From NCBI RefSeq assembly GCF_004341625.1, contig NZ_SLZG01000003.1, positions 1-64,000 on the forward strand: a DNA stretch of 64,000 bases, written 5' to 3'. The notes below the pieces were generated by a model, which did no database searches, was not told the DNA's origin, and saw only the letters and a program-made list of their open reading frames with translations. Below are positions 1 to 8,601 of the stretch, in pieces. This stretch comes from Rhizobium sp. BK376 (GTDB lineage Bacteria; Pseudomonadota; Alphaproteobacteria; Rhizobiales; Rhizobiaceae). The position numbers were made by a program, and so were the translations under genes. The stretch's first letter is position 1, and each line of letters starts with the position of its first letter.

Positions 1-211
1 AGCCGCACTCTCAAACCACCATCCACCACAACGATGTCCACACTGCCGTATCAGGTTCCAAATGAACCTAAATTCAATTCTGCCAAAGTAGTGCTAGGGT
101 TCGTACTCAATCAGCTGGCGCTCGGGCCGAAGGCCGATTCCGAGATTCCGGTAGGTAGACCGTCGTTACGGCCTCGGGCTGCATTCGGGTGACCCGCTAA
201 GCAGCCAGGAG

Positions 212-676
212 CTATTTCTTCTTCTTACCCCCGACGAACGGTTTCTCGGCGGCCTGAGCCATCCACGAGAGCACCTGGTCTTCGTCGAGCTCGTCCATGG
301 AGGTCAATTCGACGCCACGCGTGGCCTTGCCCATTCCGATCGGGGTCACCGGGGGTTCTGGTTGCAGCTCGTTGCCCCGGATGAACATCAGCTTCAGGTG
401 ACCGACGAAGGCGCCGGAAGTGAAGCACCACCCATTGGGAACGCCATAGTAAGCCATTCCCCATTTCACCGCGCGTTTGAGGTCCGGCAGTGCCTTGGCG
501 GCCAAGGCATCGACATGTTTGGCAATGCTCTTCTGCGGTTCGGGAAGGCTCTGGATATAGGCAAATACCGGCTTGTCGCCTTCGGCCGCTTTCGCGGGAC
601 TCGCCTTGCCGGTCATCGCGACCAAAAGCTCGGCACCTTTTTCCTGCGGCGTTCCAGCGTCCTTTTTTGCTGTCAT
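212..676 (-). CDS. DUF1801 (YdhG-like) domain protein
   Basis: This is a 154-aa soluble protein with no signal peptide or membrane segment. Residues about 40-140 match the DUF1801/YdhG fold as I recall it: a helical start, a conserved KWGMAYYGV stretch, then a KLMFIRG strand. The C-terminus is a lysine run (GGKKKK). The biochemical role of this family is not established. It lies 153 bp downstream of phnN on the same strand, so read-through from the phn operon is possible, but nothing in the protein suggests a phosphonate role. The start ATG at 676 is the first in frame. Family assignment is fairly confident; function is unknown. Confidence 0.75.
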   Translation of the reverse strand: MTAKKDAGTPQEKGAELLVAMTGKASPAKAAEGDKPVFAYIQSLPEPQKSIAKHVDALAAKALPDLKRAVKWGMAYYGVPNGWCFTSGAFVGHLKLMFIRGNELQPEPPVTPIGMGKATRGVELTSMDELDEDQVLSWMAQAAEKPFVGGKKKK

Positions 677-829
677 GGTCCCACCGATCTAATTCGTGAT
701 GTGGCATCCGCGGTTCGGTTTGCCTCGACACTCACAGGCGGCAGCCTAGGCGAGAGTTTACGTTGTCGTCCAGGGGTCTAGACCCAATGAGCGTCCAACC
801 AAGTGACGGCTGCGGCGAGGTGGACGGCC

Positions 830-1432
830 TTAGCCTTTCAGCAGGGCTTCCAACTTTTCGACGATCGTGCGCGCGGCATCTTCGAGCTTGCCGCTATTGT
901 CGATGTCGGTCACGTCATAGGTGTCCTGAACCGTCAGCGAGCCGCGCTCAAGGCGCTTGATGATATCCTCGCGTGTCTCCCGACCGCGTGCGATCAGCCT
1001 TTCCGCCAGAACCTCGGGCCGGGCGGTGATGTTCAGCACCTTTAGCCGGGGAAAAGCTGCCTGGAACCGGTCGAGCACGGAACGTGAGCCGTTGGCGATC
1101 ACAAGATGCCCCTGCGACAGTTCTTGGCGCACGGCAGCCGGAATGCCGTATTTCAGGCCATGGGCGTCCCAGCAGACGGCAAAGCTGCCGGCCCGGTCCA
1201 TCGCGAAGAACTCGGCGACGGAAACGCTCAAATGATCCTCATTGCCGGCCTCACCGTCCCGCGTAATGACGCGGCGCACGAAATGCACGTCGCGCCGGCC
1301 GGCAAAATGCTCGGCCGCAATATTCATCAGCGTGTCCTTGCCCGCGCCGCTCGGGCCGACGACCACGACCATCATGCCCGCCTTCGTACCGGGCATGTCG
1401 GCCGCGCTGTGAATGTTGGGGCTCGCCGTCAT
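830..1432 (-). CDS. phnN: Ribose 1,5-bisphosphate phosphokinase PhnN
   Basis: A cytosolic kinase of 200 aa, the usual PhnN length. It phosphorylates ribose 1,5-bisphosphate to PRPP, the last step of the C-P lyase pathway. A guanylate-kinase-like P-loop GPSGAGKD is visible near residues 26-33, followed by an FVRRVITRD segment typical of the family. The start ATG overlaps the phnM stop by four bases (ATGA), showing translational coupling. A second possible start is the internal MMVVVVG just before the P-loop, but the coupled start fits the operon better. It is the last gene of the phnC-to-phnN run. Confidence 0.93.
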   Translation of the reverse strand: MTASPNIHSAADMPGTKAGMMVVVVGPSGAGKDTLMNIAAEHFAGRRDVHFVRRVITRDGEAGNEDHLSVSVAEFFAMDRAGSFAVCWDAHGLKYGIPAAVRQELSQGHLVIANGSRSVLDRFQAAFPRLKVLNITARPEVLAERLIARGRETREDIIKRLERGSLTVQDTYDVTDIDNSGKLEDAARTIVEKLEALLKG

Positions 1433-2568
1433 GCCACACGCCGTCCTTCGCGCCAGACCGAACGCGTCACCGGCACGCCGTGGTCGCGGCGGACGCGCAC
1501 CAGGTCGGCGCGCAGGCCGGTTGCGATGCGGCCACGGTCGTCGAGGCTGACGGTGCGCGCAGGCGTCGCCGTCACCATCGCAATCGCCTTCGGCAGCGAG
1601 ATCGCCTCGACTTCGTCGGCCAGGATGAAGGGTGCGTGCAGCAGGCTGAGCGGCACATAGTCGGAGGAAAGTACATCGAGCACATCGAGTTCGGCGAGAT
1701 CGCGGGCTGCGATATTGCCGGAGTGCGACTTGCCGCGAACGATGTTGGGAGCGCCCATCAGAACGCTCATGCCCGCCTTGTGCGAGGCCTTGGCAGCCTC
1801 GACGCTGGTCGGGAATTCCGCCAGGCGCACGCCATACCCGATCGCTTCGTCGACATGGTCGAGCGTTGCGTCGTCATGGCTGGCAATGGTGATGCCGCGC
1901 TCGTGGCAGATCTTCGTGAGCACGTCGCGGTGCGGCTTCGAATATTTGGCCGATTCTTCCTGTCGCTTGGCGACAAAACGCGCGAATGCCTCGTCGCTCA
2001 GACCGCGCTTCTTCTGATAGTAGAAGATGTACTGGTCCATCGTCTGGAACTGGCGCTGACCGGGCGCATGGTCCATCAGCGAGACGAGACGGACGTAGTT
2101 GTCGTTCTCGAAATCGTGGAAATGGTCGAGCACGTTGTCGGCCGACACCTCGCAGCGCAGGTGGATGAGGTGGTCGGCACGCAGCCGGTCCTCGCGCTGT
2201 GCCTGCTGGATGGCGTCGGCCATGTCGCGCATCTCGCCCTTTTCGAAACCGCCGTCCTCATCCGAGCCCATGCGCAGACAATCGAAGACGGTGGTGATGC
2301 CCGAGGTCACCACCTGCGCATCATGCGCCTGGATGGCTGCCGTCTTGTTCCAGCGAACGCCCGGACGCGGCGAATAGTGTGATTCGAGATGGTCGGTATG
2401 CAATTCGACGAGACCGGGTATCAGGTAGTCGCCCTCGAAATCCTCGCCGACCGTGGAGTGTCCTTCCGAAATGTCGGCGATCTTGCCGTCGCGGATCAGC
2501 ACCGAGCCCGAGAGAAGTTGATCTTCCAGGACGATGCGGGCGTTCGATAGGACAGTCTCTTTGGACAT
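1429..2568 (-). CDS. phnM: Alpha-D-ribose 1-methylphosphonate 5-triphosphate diphosphatase PhnM
   Basis: An amidohydrolase-superfamily enzyme that removes pyrophosphate from ribose 1-methylphosphonate 5-triphosphate to give the C-P lyase substrate. The metal-binding HTDHLE motif is at residues 57-62, and further histidines appear in TIASHDDATLDH. From the ATG at 2568 the protein is 379 aa, close to E. coli PhnM. A GTG nine bases upstream (2577) is also in frame; neither has a strong Shine-Dalgarno. It follows the DUF1045 gene by about 11 bp and overlaps phnN. Confidence 0.95.
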   Translation of the reverse strand: MSKETVLSNARIVLEDQLLSGSVLIRDGKIADISEGHSTVGEDFEGDYLIPGLVELHTDHLESHYSPRPGVRWNKTAAIQAHDAQVVTSGITTVFDCLRMGSDEDGGFEKGEMRDMADAIQQAQREDRLRADHLIHLRCEVSADNVLDHFHDFENDNYVRLVSLMDHAPGQRQFQTMDQYIFYYQKKRGLSDEAFARFVAKRQEESAKYSKPHRDVLTKICHERGITIASHDDATLDHVDEAIGYGVRLAEFPTSVEAAKASHKAGMSVLMGAPNIVRGKSHSGNIAARDLAELDVLDVLSSDYVPLSLLHAPFILADEVEAISLPKAIAMVTATPARTVSLDDRGRIATGLRADLVRVRRDHGVPVTRSVWREGRRVA

Positions 2569-2579
2569 TGCAGTCACTT

Positions 2580-3275
2580 TCAGCTTTGGGCGCCGGCGAG
2601 CGGCAGCCAGGAGTGGACGGTGAACGGCGCACCGCGCGCCTCTTCGACGAAGACGGCGAGGCCGGAGATCGCAATCGGGCGACCGGTATGGGCGGCAAAG
2701 GTCTCGCGAAGCAGATCGTGAACAACGGCCTGCCGCTCAGGCGCGACCTGGCCCGTCAGCGTCATATGAAAACGGAATTCATCCATAACATACGGGTAGC
2801 CCCAGCGCAGGAGATTGTTGCGATGCGCTTCGCTGAGGCTTTCTGGTTTGCGCCGGGCTATATCAGCCTCCGACAAGGCCGCACGGAAAGGCTCGAAGGA
2901 TTTGACAACAGTGGCGGCGAAATCCTGCAGCGGTTGATACAAGGCACCCGGCACGAGCGCGAAGAAGCGGCCAAGCTGGCCCAGCACCAGTTCCGGAAGC
3001 GTGAAGGCCGGCGTGCGGGCTGCAAAATCTTCCACGACCGCCATCAGATCGCGCTCGGTCACTGAGGCAGCCAGCTCGAAAGGCGCTTTCAGCGTGGCAT
3101 GGAAGCCGTAGCGGTGCGGTTCGGCAGTGATATCGCGCTGCTCATCGGCGGAAATATCGCCGGAACCGGTAGCCGGAAAACTATCGTTGGAAAAAGCATC
3201 GCGACCGAGCCAGCGCGCAGCCAGTCCGGTCAACGGGTCGTCCTTCGGAGGCGTGAAATAGAGTGCGTAGCGCAA
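2580..3275 (-). CDS. Phosphonate-operon DUF1045 protein, 2H phosphoesterase fold
   Basis: A 231-aa cytosolic protein of the DUF1045 family, which typically sits in C-P lyase operons. It carries two H-x-T-x motifs, HATL at residues 59-62 and HMTL at 170-173, the signature of 2H phosphoesterases that open cyclic phosphates. I chose a TTG start at 3275: an AAGGA site lies 8 bases upstream, the product begins MRYALYFTPP, and the upstream in-frame extension to 3410 looks non-coding. It lies between phnE2 and phnM. As no phnP is present, I infer it may open the ribosyl cyclic phosphate made by PhnJ. That role is a hypothesis. Confidence 0.85.
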   Translation of the reverse strand: MRYALYFTPPKDDPLTGLAARWLGRDAFSNDSFPATGSGDISADEQRDITAEPHRYGFHATLKAPFELAASVTERDLMAVVEDFAARTPAFTLPELVLGQLGRFFALVPGALYQPLQDFAATVVKSFEPFRAALSEADIARRKPESLSEAHRNNLLRWGYPYVMDEFRFHMTLTGQVAPERQAVVHDLLRETFAAHTGRPIAISGLAVFVEEARGAPFTVHSWLPLAGAQS

Positions 3276-3413
3276 GGGAATATCCTTGGAAATCGGCGGC
3301 GGCCATACTGATGGGTGATTTGGCGACGAACCGCAACACGGCCCTGCGCTAAAAGATTTCCATGACAGAATGATGATGGCGGAGCGGCGTCCGCCATCAT
3401 TTTTCAGCAATGT

Positions 3414-4754
3414 TTAACGGACGTTCGGACCCATCAGGCGCGTACGCAATGCGTTCGATGCCATGTCGAACAGGAAGACGACGATCAGGATCAAAAGCAC
3501 CATGTAAGCGACGTTTTCCCAGTTCGCATTGGTGGCCATCGCCTCCCAGAGCTTGAGGCCGATGCCGCCTGCGCCGACCGCGCCGATAATGGTGGCGCCG
3601 CGGACATTCGACTCCCACTGGTAGAGTGTCTGGCTGACAATGACAGGCACGATCTGCGGCATCACGCCGTAGCGCTGCACGAGAACATTGTCCGCGCCGG
3701 TCGAGGAAACACCCTCGCGCGGCTTGTCATCGATATTTTCTAGCGCTTCGGAGTAGATCTTGCCGAGCGTGCCGGTCTCGGTGAAGAAGACCGCCGCACT
3801 ACCGGCCAAGGGGCCGGGACCGAAGGCGCGGGTAAAGAACAGCGCCCAGATCAGCATGTCCATCGAACGCAGGAAATCGAAGAAGCGTTTGAACAGGTGA
3901 TTTGCAAATCGGTTCGGGGTGATGTTGCGCGCTGCCAGGAAAGCCATGGGGAAGCTGAAGACGGCGCCCAGCAGCGTTCCGAGAAAGGCCATGACGATCG
4001 TCTGTAGCAGCTTGGTGATAACGTCACCGTGCTGCCAGCCGCTATTGTTCCAGAAATTGTCGAAGGCGAGCGCCCAGTTGGAGGTGCCCTTCTCAAGCTG
4101 CGGACCGCTGATCAGCAGCGTGGCAACTTCGCTGGCCGATTTGCCGAAGAATTTCGATTGCGTGTCGAAGATGAAGTTTGGCCAGCCAAGGAAGCGCTTG
4201 CGGATCTTGACGCGATCGACGTCGATGCTGACGTCGCCGGCAAAGCCGAGGTTGGCAAGCACATTGTCGTCATAGACGGTCATCCAGGCCGGCGGAGTGC
4301 CGACGACCTTGGGTTGGCCGCTGGTCAGCGCGACCACGACGCTCTGGCCGTGATTGAGAACGGTCACCTCTGTTTTGCTGAGCGTGACCATTTTCTGCGT
4401 GCCGCCGACATCTACGGTGACCGTGCCATCTGCATTCTGCGTGACCCAATCAGGATGCGGATCGTCGCCGAGCGGAGAGAAGCGGGGATATCGCGGCGTG
4501 ATCTTGCTGCCGGAAAGCCGGAACTCCGGCTGCACGTCGTAGCTGATCCATTCCCCGAGATAGAGGCCGACACGCTCCCAATGGGCTTCCGCCACGATCT
4601 TCGGGATATCGAAGAACCATACGGAGTAGATGCCGTAGAGGATCAGCGCAATGACCGTCAAAAGCGGGCCGAAGCGCTTGAGGAAAGGAGGATTGAAGGC
4701 TTCCGGGAAGCGCTCCTCGATCGATGCCGCATGGCTTGCGTTTGTCATCGTCAT
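3414..4754 (-). CDS. phnE: Phosphonate ABC transporter permease PhnE2 with long periplasmic insert
   Basis: Inner-membrane permease of the PhnCDE importer. The ATG at 4754 (product MTMTNASHAA, 446 aa) has a GAGGA site and begins 7 bp after the phnE1 stop, so I prefer it to the upstream in-frame codon at 4835. A first membrane helix lies at residues about 30-48, then a soluble stretch of roughly 200 residues (about 50-245), then the usual permease core with the EAA-type loop (ATIIGAVGAGGIG). Ordinary PhnE proteins are about 260-280 aa, so the insert is the notable feature. It likely pairs with phnE1 as a heterodimer. Confidence 0.92.
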   Translation of the reverse strand: MTMTNASHAASIEERFPEAFNPPFLKRFGPLLTVIALILYGIYSVWFFDIPKIVAEAHWERVGLYLGEWISYDVQPEFRLSGSKITPRYPRFSPLGDDPHPDWVTQNADGTVTVDVGGTQKMVTLSKTEVTVLNHGQSVVVALTSGQPKVVGTPPAWMTVYDDNVLANLGFAGDVSIDVDRVKIRKRFLGWPNFIFDTQSKFFGKSASEVATLLISGPQLEKGTSNWALAFDNFWNNSGWQHGDVITKLLQTIVMAFLGTLLGAVFSFPMAFLAARNITPNRFANHLFKRFFDFLRSMDMLIWALFFTRAFGPGPLAGSAAVFFTETGTLGKIYSEALENIDDKPREGVSSTGADNVLVQRYGVMPQIVPVIVSQTLYQWESNVRGATIIGAVGAGGIGLKLWEAMATNANWENVAYMVLLILIVVFLFDMASNALRTRLMGPNVR

Positions 4755-4761
4755 GGAATCC

Positions 4762-5724
4762 TCAATGTTGCAGCAGGAAGGCGTGCTCGCCGACCAGGCG
4801 CCGTCTGAGCCAGGCAGAAAACTGATCGACGGCAAGAATGGTGAGGAAAAGCAGAAGGATCAGCGCGAGCGCCTTTGGGCCGAAGCCGCGTGAAATCGCC
4901 AGCTTCAGCTCCTGGCCGATACCGCCGCCGCCGACCGCGCCGATGATGGTCGATGCGCGAACGTTGATTTCAAGGCGAAGCAGCGCGTAGGACATGAAAT
5001 TCGGCAGGATCTGCGGCAGGGCGGCGAAGCGGACGCGTTCGGTCCAGCTGCCGCCCACGGAGCGGATGCCCTCGTCGGCCTTCATGTCGGCGTTTTCGAC
5101 CACTTCGTAGAAAAGCTTGCCGAGCGCGCCGATCGAATGCAGGCCCACGGCGATGATCGCGGAGACGGGGCCGATCGAGACGATCGCGGCAAAGAGGCCG
5201 GCAATGACGATCTCCGGAAAGGCGCGCAAGACTTCCATGAAGCGCTTGACGACAAGGCGAACCGGCCAGGCGGGCGTCAGATTGCGCGAGGCCAGGAAGG
5301 AGAGTGGCACGGCAAAGATAAAACCGACGAGCGTCGAGACCAGCGCCACGTTGAAGGTGATGATCATCAGCTCGAAATATTCGGGGATGTAGAAACTGCC
5401 CCAGATATAGACGCGGCCTTCCGGAAAGTTCCACTCTTCGCCGCCGGTGCCCGGATTGTTCGGGCTGGCGATATCGAACAGCGCGCGCCAGACGTCGTTC
5501 CAGTCCTTCGGGATCAACCAGGTCGTGAAATCGAAGAGATGGGGCAGGCGGTCGAAGAAGTGCCCGGCATTGCTGTCGTTGGCGAACTGAACCGAGGAGA
5601 CGAAGGCAACGACCAGCAGGAGAAGGCCGAAACCAGTATACATCCGGCGGCGCGCAACAACTTTGCGCCAGGCCTCGCCGATGTCATGGGCACTGAGGTG
5701 TTGCTGGGGATCGGCAAAGGTCAT
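4762..5724 (-). CDS. phnE: Phosphonate ABC transporter permease PhnE1
   Basis: Inner-membrane permease of 320 aa. It has an N-terminal helix at about residues 30-47, a periplasmic segment of some 65 residues, and a BPD_transp_1 core with several helices. The cytoplasmic coupling loop reads ASTIIGAVGGGGIG, very like that of PhnE2, which supports a two-permease channel fed by PhnD and powered by PhnC. It starts 83 bp after phnD. The bases between phnD and this gene hold no obvious terminator. Confidence 0.93.
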   Translation of the reverse strand: MTFADPQQHLSAHDIGEAWRKVVARRRMYTGFGLLLLVVAFVSSVQFANDSNAGHFFDRLPHLFDFTTWLIPKDWNDVWRALFDIASPNNPGTGGEEWNFPEGRVYIWGSFYIPEYFELMIITFNVALVSTLVGFIFAVPLSFLASRNLTPAWPVRLVVKRFMEVLRAFPEIVIAGLFAAIVSIGPVSAIIAVGLHSIGALGKLFYEVVENADMKADEGIRSVGGSWTERVRFAALPQILPNFMSYALLRLEINVRASTIIGAVGGGGIGQELKLAISRGFGPKALALILLLFLTILAVDQFSAWLRRRLVGEHAFLLQH

Positions 5725-5807
5725 GAAGAATTCGCCCGTACTGGAACCGGAAAACGGCGAGAATGGAAAGGGCGGCCGTCAGCCGGCCGCCCTAGTATGC
5801 ATGCGGA

Positions 5808-6713
5808 TCAACCGCCGATCGCAGCCTTACGGATGTCGATAACAGCGTTGTAGAATTCCTGCTTGACCGGAACGTAGCCCTTGAAGTCGCCGCCTTCGAT
5901 GGCGGAGAAGCACTTGGCGTCGGTCTGCGGCAGCTTCGTGAAGAAGTCGGCCAGCTTGCCCTGCCATTCCTGGCCGATCTTGTTCGAGACGACCAGCGGG
6001 CCGTTCGGGATCAGCGGCGAACGCCATACTTCGACGAGCTTGTTCGGATCAACCGAGCCCTTGTCGACTTCCTTGCGGAAGGTGCCGGACGTGAAGCCGT
6101 CCTTGAAATCGCCGAGGCCCGAAGAGTCGTCGACGGCAACGTCGACCTTGCCGTCATAAGCGGCGAGAAGGTTGTTCTCGTGGCCGCCGTTGAACTGGGT
6201 CGAGCCGAAGAACTTGTCGTTCGGCATGTTGGTGGTCTTCGGGATCTGCGTCAGCGGAACGAGGTAGCCAGACGTGCTATCCGGATCGGCGTAGCCGAGC
6301 TTCTTGCCCTTGGCGTCCATGATCGTCTTGATGCCGGAGGACTTCAGAGCGAGACCGATCGAGTAGTAGCCGGTCGAGCCGTCCGTCTGCTGGGTCGTCA
6401 GGATCGGGGTAACGGCGTTCGGGTCCTTGATGTAGGTGGCTGCATAGCCGGAAGCGCCGAGTTCGGCGAAGTCGAGCGTGCCGCCGAGAAGGCCCTGGAT
6501 AACGCCGTCATAGTCGGCAGCCGGGAACAGCGATACCTTTTCGAAACCGAAGGTTTCCTTCAGGTGGTCGGCGAGGCAAGCATAGTTGCGCAGGCGGTCG
6601 GCTTCGTTTTCGCCGCCAAGGATACCAACGCGGAATTCCTTGAGGTCGGCTGCGGATGCAGAACCGACGAGCGCGAGAAGCGCCGTGGCTGCGAGAAGAG
6701 TCTTCTTCAACAT
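5808..6713 (-). CDS. phnD: Phosphonate ABC transporter substrate-binding protein PhnD
   Basis: Periplasmic binding protein of 301 aa that captures phosphonates for PhnCE. The first 21 residues form a clear signal peptide ending in SASA before ADLKEFRVG. The mature part has the PhnD/PBP2 layout with conserved LGGENEADRL and ELGASGYAATY stretches; family members of this kind bind phosphonate and phosphate esters. An AGGAG site lies 9 bases before the ATG. It is the second gene after phnC, 94 bp downstream of it. Confidence 0.95.
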   Translation of the reverse strand: MLKKTLLAATALLALVGSASAADLKEFRVGILGGENEADRLRNYACLADHLKETFGFEKVSLFPAADYDGVIQGLLGGTLDFAELGASGYAATYIKDPNAVTPILTTQQTDGSTGYYSIGLALKSSGIKTIMDAKGKKLGYADPDSTSGYLVPLTQIPKTTNMPNDKFFGSTQFNGGHENNLLAAYDGKVDVAVDDSSGLGDFKDGFTSGTFRKEVDKGSVDPNKLVEVWRSPLIPNGPLVVSNKIGQEWQGKLADFFTKLPQTDAKCFSAIEGGDFKGYVPVKQEFYNAVIDIRKAAIGG

Positions 6714-6807
6714 GGGTGTCGTCTCCTGATTGACCGGTGTCCCCGGATGGTCTTGCGTCTAGAAGAGAAGCGCCCTTTACGCGGGCTCTCGATCTTGGTC
6801 GGCTCCC

Positions 6808-7665
6808 TCAGAGGCCGACCATTGCCAGCGGTTGCGCGCCGGCGGATGCGTTTGCCGCGGCGGCCGCAGGCAATTCGGGAATGTTGATGCTGGTCGAAGT
6901 CATGCTTTCGTCGATGCCGGCGCCGTCCTTGTCGGTGCCGTAGATCGCCTTGACCGCGTCGGCGGTCAGATCGGATGGAGCGCCGTCGAAGACGACCTTG
7001 CCGGCCGCCATGCCGACGATGCGCTCACAGTAGTTGCGCGCCGTGTCGAGCGTATGAAGGTTCGTGATGACGGTGATGCCTTCGCGCTCGTTGATGTCGC
7101 GCAGCGCGTCCATCACGATCTTGGCGTTGAGCGGGTCGAGCGATGCGATCGGCTCGTCCGCCAGCATCATCTTCGGCTTCTGCATCAGGGCGCGGGCGAT
7201 CGCCACGCGCTGCTGCTGTCCGCCGGAAAGCGTGCCGGCCATCTGCATGGCGGTCTGCTCGATGCCGAGCCGCTCCAGAGCCGTGATCGCGTCGATGCGT
7301 TCCTCACGGGTAAACACGTTGAGCAGGCTGAGCACGGTCGAGCGCTGGTTCAGGCGTCCCAGCATGACGTTGGTCAGCACGTCGATGCGCGGCACCAGAT
7401 TGAACTGCTGAAAGATCATGGCGCAATCGCGCTGCCAGTCGCGACGCTTGCGGCCGCTAAGGGCGGAGACTTCGACGCCGCCGAAATGGATGGAGCCCGA
7501 GGTCGGGTCGGCAAGGCGGTTGATCATGCGCAGCAGCGTCGACTTGCCGGCGCCCGAGCGGCCGATAATGCCGACCATCTGTCCCTGCGGAATTTCAAGG
7601 CTTACGGAATCTACGGCCAGCTTGTTTCCGAAACGGCGGGAGACATTCTTTAGCTCGAACATCAT
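6808..7665 (-). CDS. phnC: Phosphonate ABC transporter ATP-binding protein PhnC
   Basis: ATPase of 285 aa. Walker [10 protein letters not shown] lies near residues 36-44, a signature LSGGQQQR and Walker [13 protein letters not shown] follow. An added C-terminal tail of about 30 residues is rich in alanine. It energises the PhnD/PhnE importer. It is the first gene of the import and downstream-processing operon and has a Pho-box-like repeat 65 bp upstream. The first of two tandem ATG codons (7665) has an AAGGA site at good spacing. Confidence 0.95.
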   Translation of the reverse strand: MMFELKNVSRRFGNKLAVDSVSLEIPQGQMVGIIGRSGAGKSTLLRMINRLADPTSGSIHFGGVEVSALSGRKRRDWQRDCAMIFQQFNLVPRIDVLTNVMLGRLNQRSTVLSLLNVFTREERIDAITALERLGIEQTAMQMAGTLSGGQQQRVAIARALMQKPKMMLADEPIASLDPLNAKIVMDALRDINEREGITVITNLHTLDTARNYCERIVGMAAGKVVFDGAPSDLTADAVKAIYGTDKDGAGIDESMTSTSINIPELPAAAAANASAGAQPLAMVGL

Positions 7666-7983
7666 GCTCTTCCTTCGTATTTCTAGCCTGCGTCGAGGGA
7701 AGGGCTTAGACTTGCTTCATGAAGCTCAAATGTCAGTTTTATGTAAGCATTGTCACAAATGGCTTTGCCGTTCTTTCCGGCGATAAACTGACGTTAGGCC
7801 AGAGTTTGCAGGCGTTTTGGGCGCAAAAGGCGCAACAAACTGATGACACGCAAGCACCACCGGCGAGGGTGGAGTTGCTCCGCCCTCGCTCGATGGTTTT
7901 CTTTTTTCGCCGCCCGCGGCGTTGATTGTGACAGTGTATTAACGGGGCTCGATCGCCGCGAAATCCGTCCCGATCCGATCCGG
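7666..7983. other. Intergenic region between the acetyltransferase gene and phnC
   Basis: This 318-bp stretch contains no convincing gene; open frames across it have no supporting start or codon pattern. It carries the Pho-box-like repeat at 7730-7758 and is therefore read as the phnC promoter region on the minus strand. It also separates the phnG-to-acetyltransferase operon from the phnC operon. I see no clear rho-independent terminator in it. Confidence 0.6.
7730..7758 (-). promoter_or_regulatory. Pho-box-like repeat upstream of phnC
   Basis: On the minus strand the 18 bases CTTACATAAAACTGACAT (7747 down to 7730) are two 7-bp direct repeats separated by AAAA. They differ from the enterobacterial PhoB consensus in three places. 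A weaker third unit, TTGTGAC plus four bases, precedes them in the same 11-bp phase. The site ends 65 bp before the phnC start, a suitable place for PhoB activation. Binding is inferred, not shown. Confidence 0.65.
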
Positions 7984-8601
7984 TCAGCCGCCGTAGCGGA
8001 CCAGGAAATCCTCTGCGCCCAGCGCGCGAAAATCCTGCAACGCGTCGCGCAGCTTTGTATGGTCCCAGTCCCACCAGGCGATCCGGTCCATCCTCTCGCC
8101 GATTTCCCTGGTAAAGCGCTCGCGAATGAGTTTCGCAGGCACGCCACCCACGATCGTGTAGGGGGCGACGTCCTTCGAGACGACCGCACCGGCTCCGATC
8201 ACGGCGCCATTGCCGACATTGGCGCCGGGCAGGATGGTTGCTCCATGGCCGATCCAGACGTCGTGGCCGATTGTGACACGGTTATCGCGACGCCAGCTGA
8301 AGAAGTCCGTCTCCATGTCGGCGTCCGGCCAGTAGTCTGCGGCACGGTAGGTGAAATGGTGCAGCGTCGCGCGCCAGGTCGGATGGTTCGTGGCATTGAT
8401 ACGCACCGCAGCCGCGATGTTGACGAACTTGCCGATCGTCGCGCACCAGACGGTGCCGTCCTGCATGATATAGGAATAGTCGCCCATCTCGACTTCGTCG
8501 ATGCGGCAACGCTCCGAGACTTCGGTGTAGCGGCCGAGGGTGGTGTCCTTCACCCGGGCGGTTTCGTGGATATAGGGCGTTTCGCCCAGCTTGCGGCTCA
8601 T
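7984..8601 (-). CDS. Phn-operon hexapeptide-repeat acetyltransferase
   Basis: A 205-aa left-handed beta-helix protein of the DapH/LacA type that recurs in C-P lyase operons. Hexapeptide repeats run through the first half (ETARVKDTTLG, YTEVSERC) and again in VTIGHDVWIGHGATILPGANVG. Members use acetyl-CoA to acylate small acceptors; the acceptor here is unknown. It overlaps the phnL stop by four bases (ATGA). I infer it may acetylate aminoalkylphosphonates, as PhnO does in E. coli, because no PhnO-type GNAT gene is in the cluster. Confidence 0.88.
   Translation of the reverse strand: MSRKLGETPYIHETARVKDTTLGRYTEVSERCRIDEVEMGDYSYIMQDGTVWCATIGKFVNIAAAVRINATNHPTWRATLHHFTYRAADYWPDADMETDFFSWRRDNRVTIGHDVWIGHGATILPGANVGNGAVIGAGAVVSKDVAPYTIVGGVPAKLIRERFTREIGERMDRIAWWDWDHTKLRDALQDFRALGAEDFLVRYGG

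Noticed and set aside
225..731. Minus-strand arginine-rich frame over the DUF1801 gene
   Set aside because: It is an out-of-frame shadow with biased Arg/Gly/Pro content and no family features.
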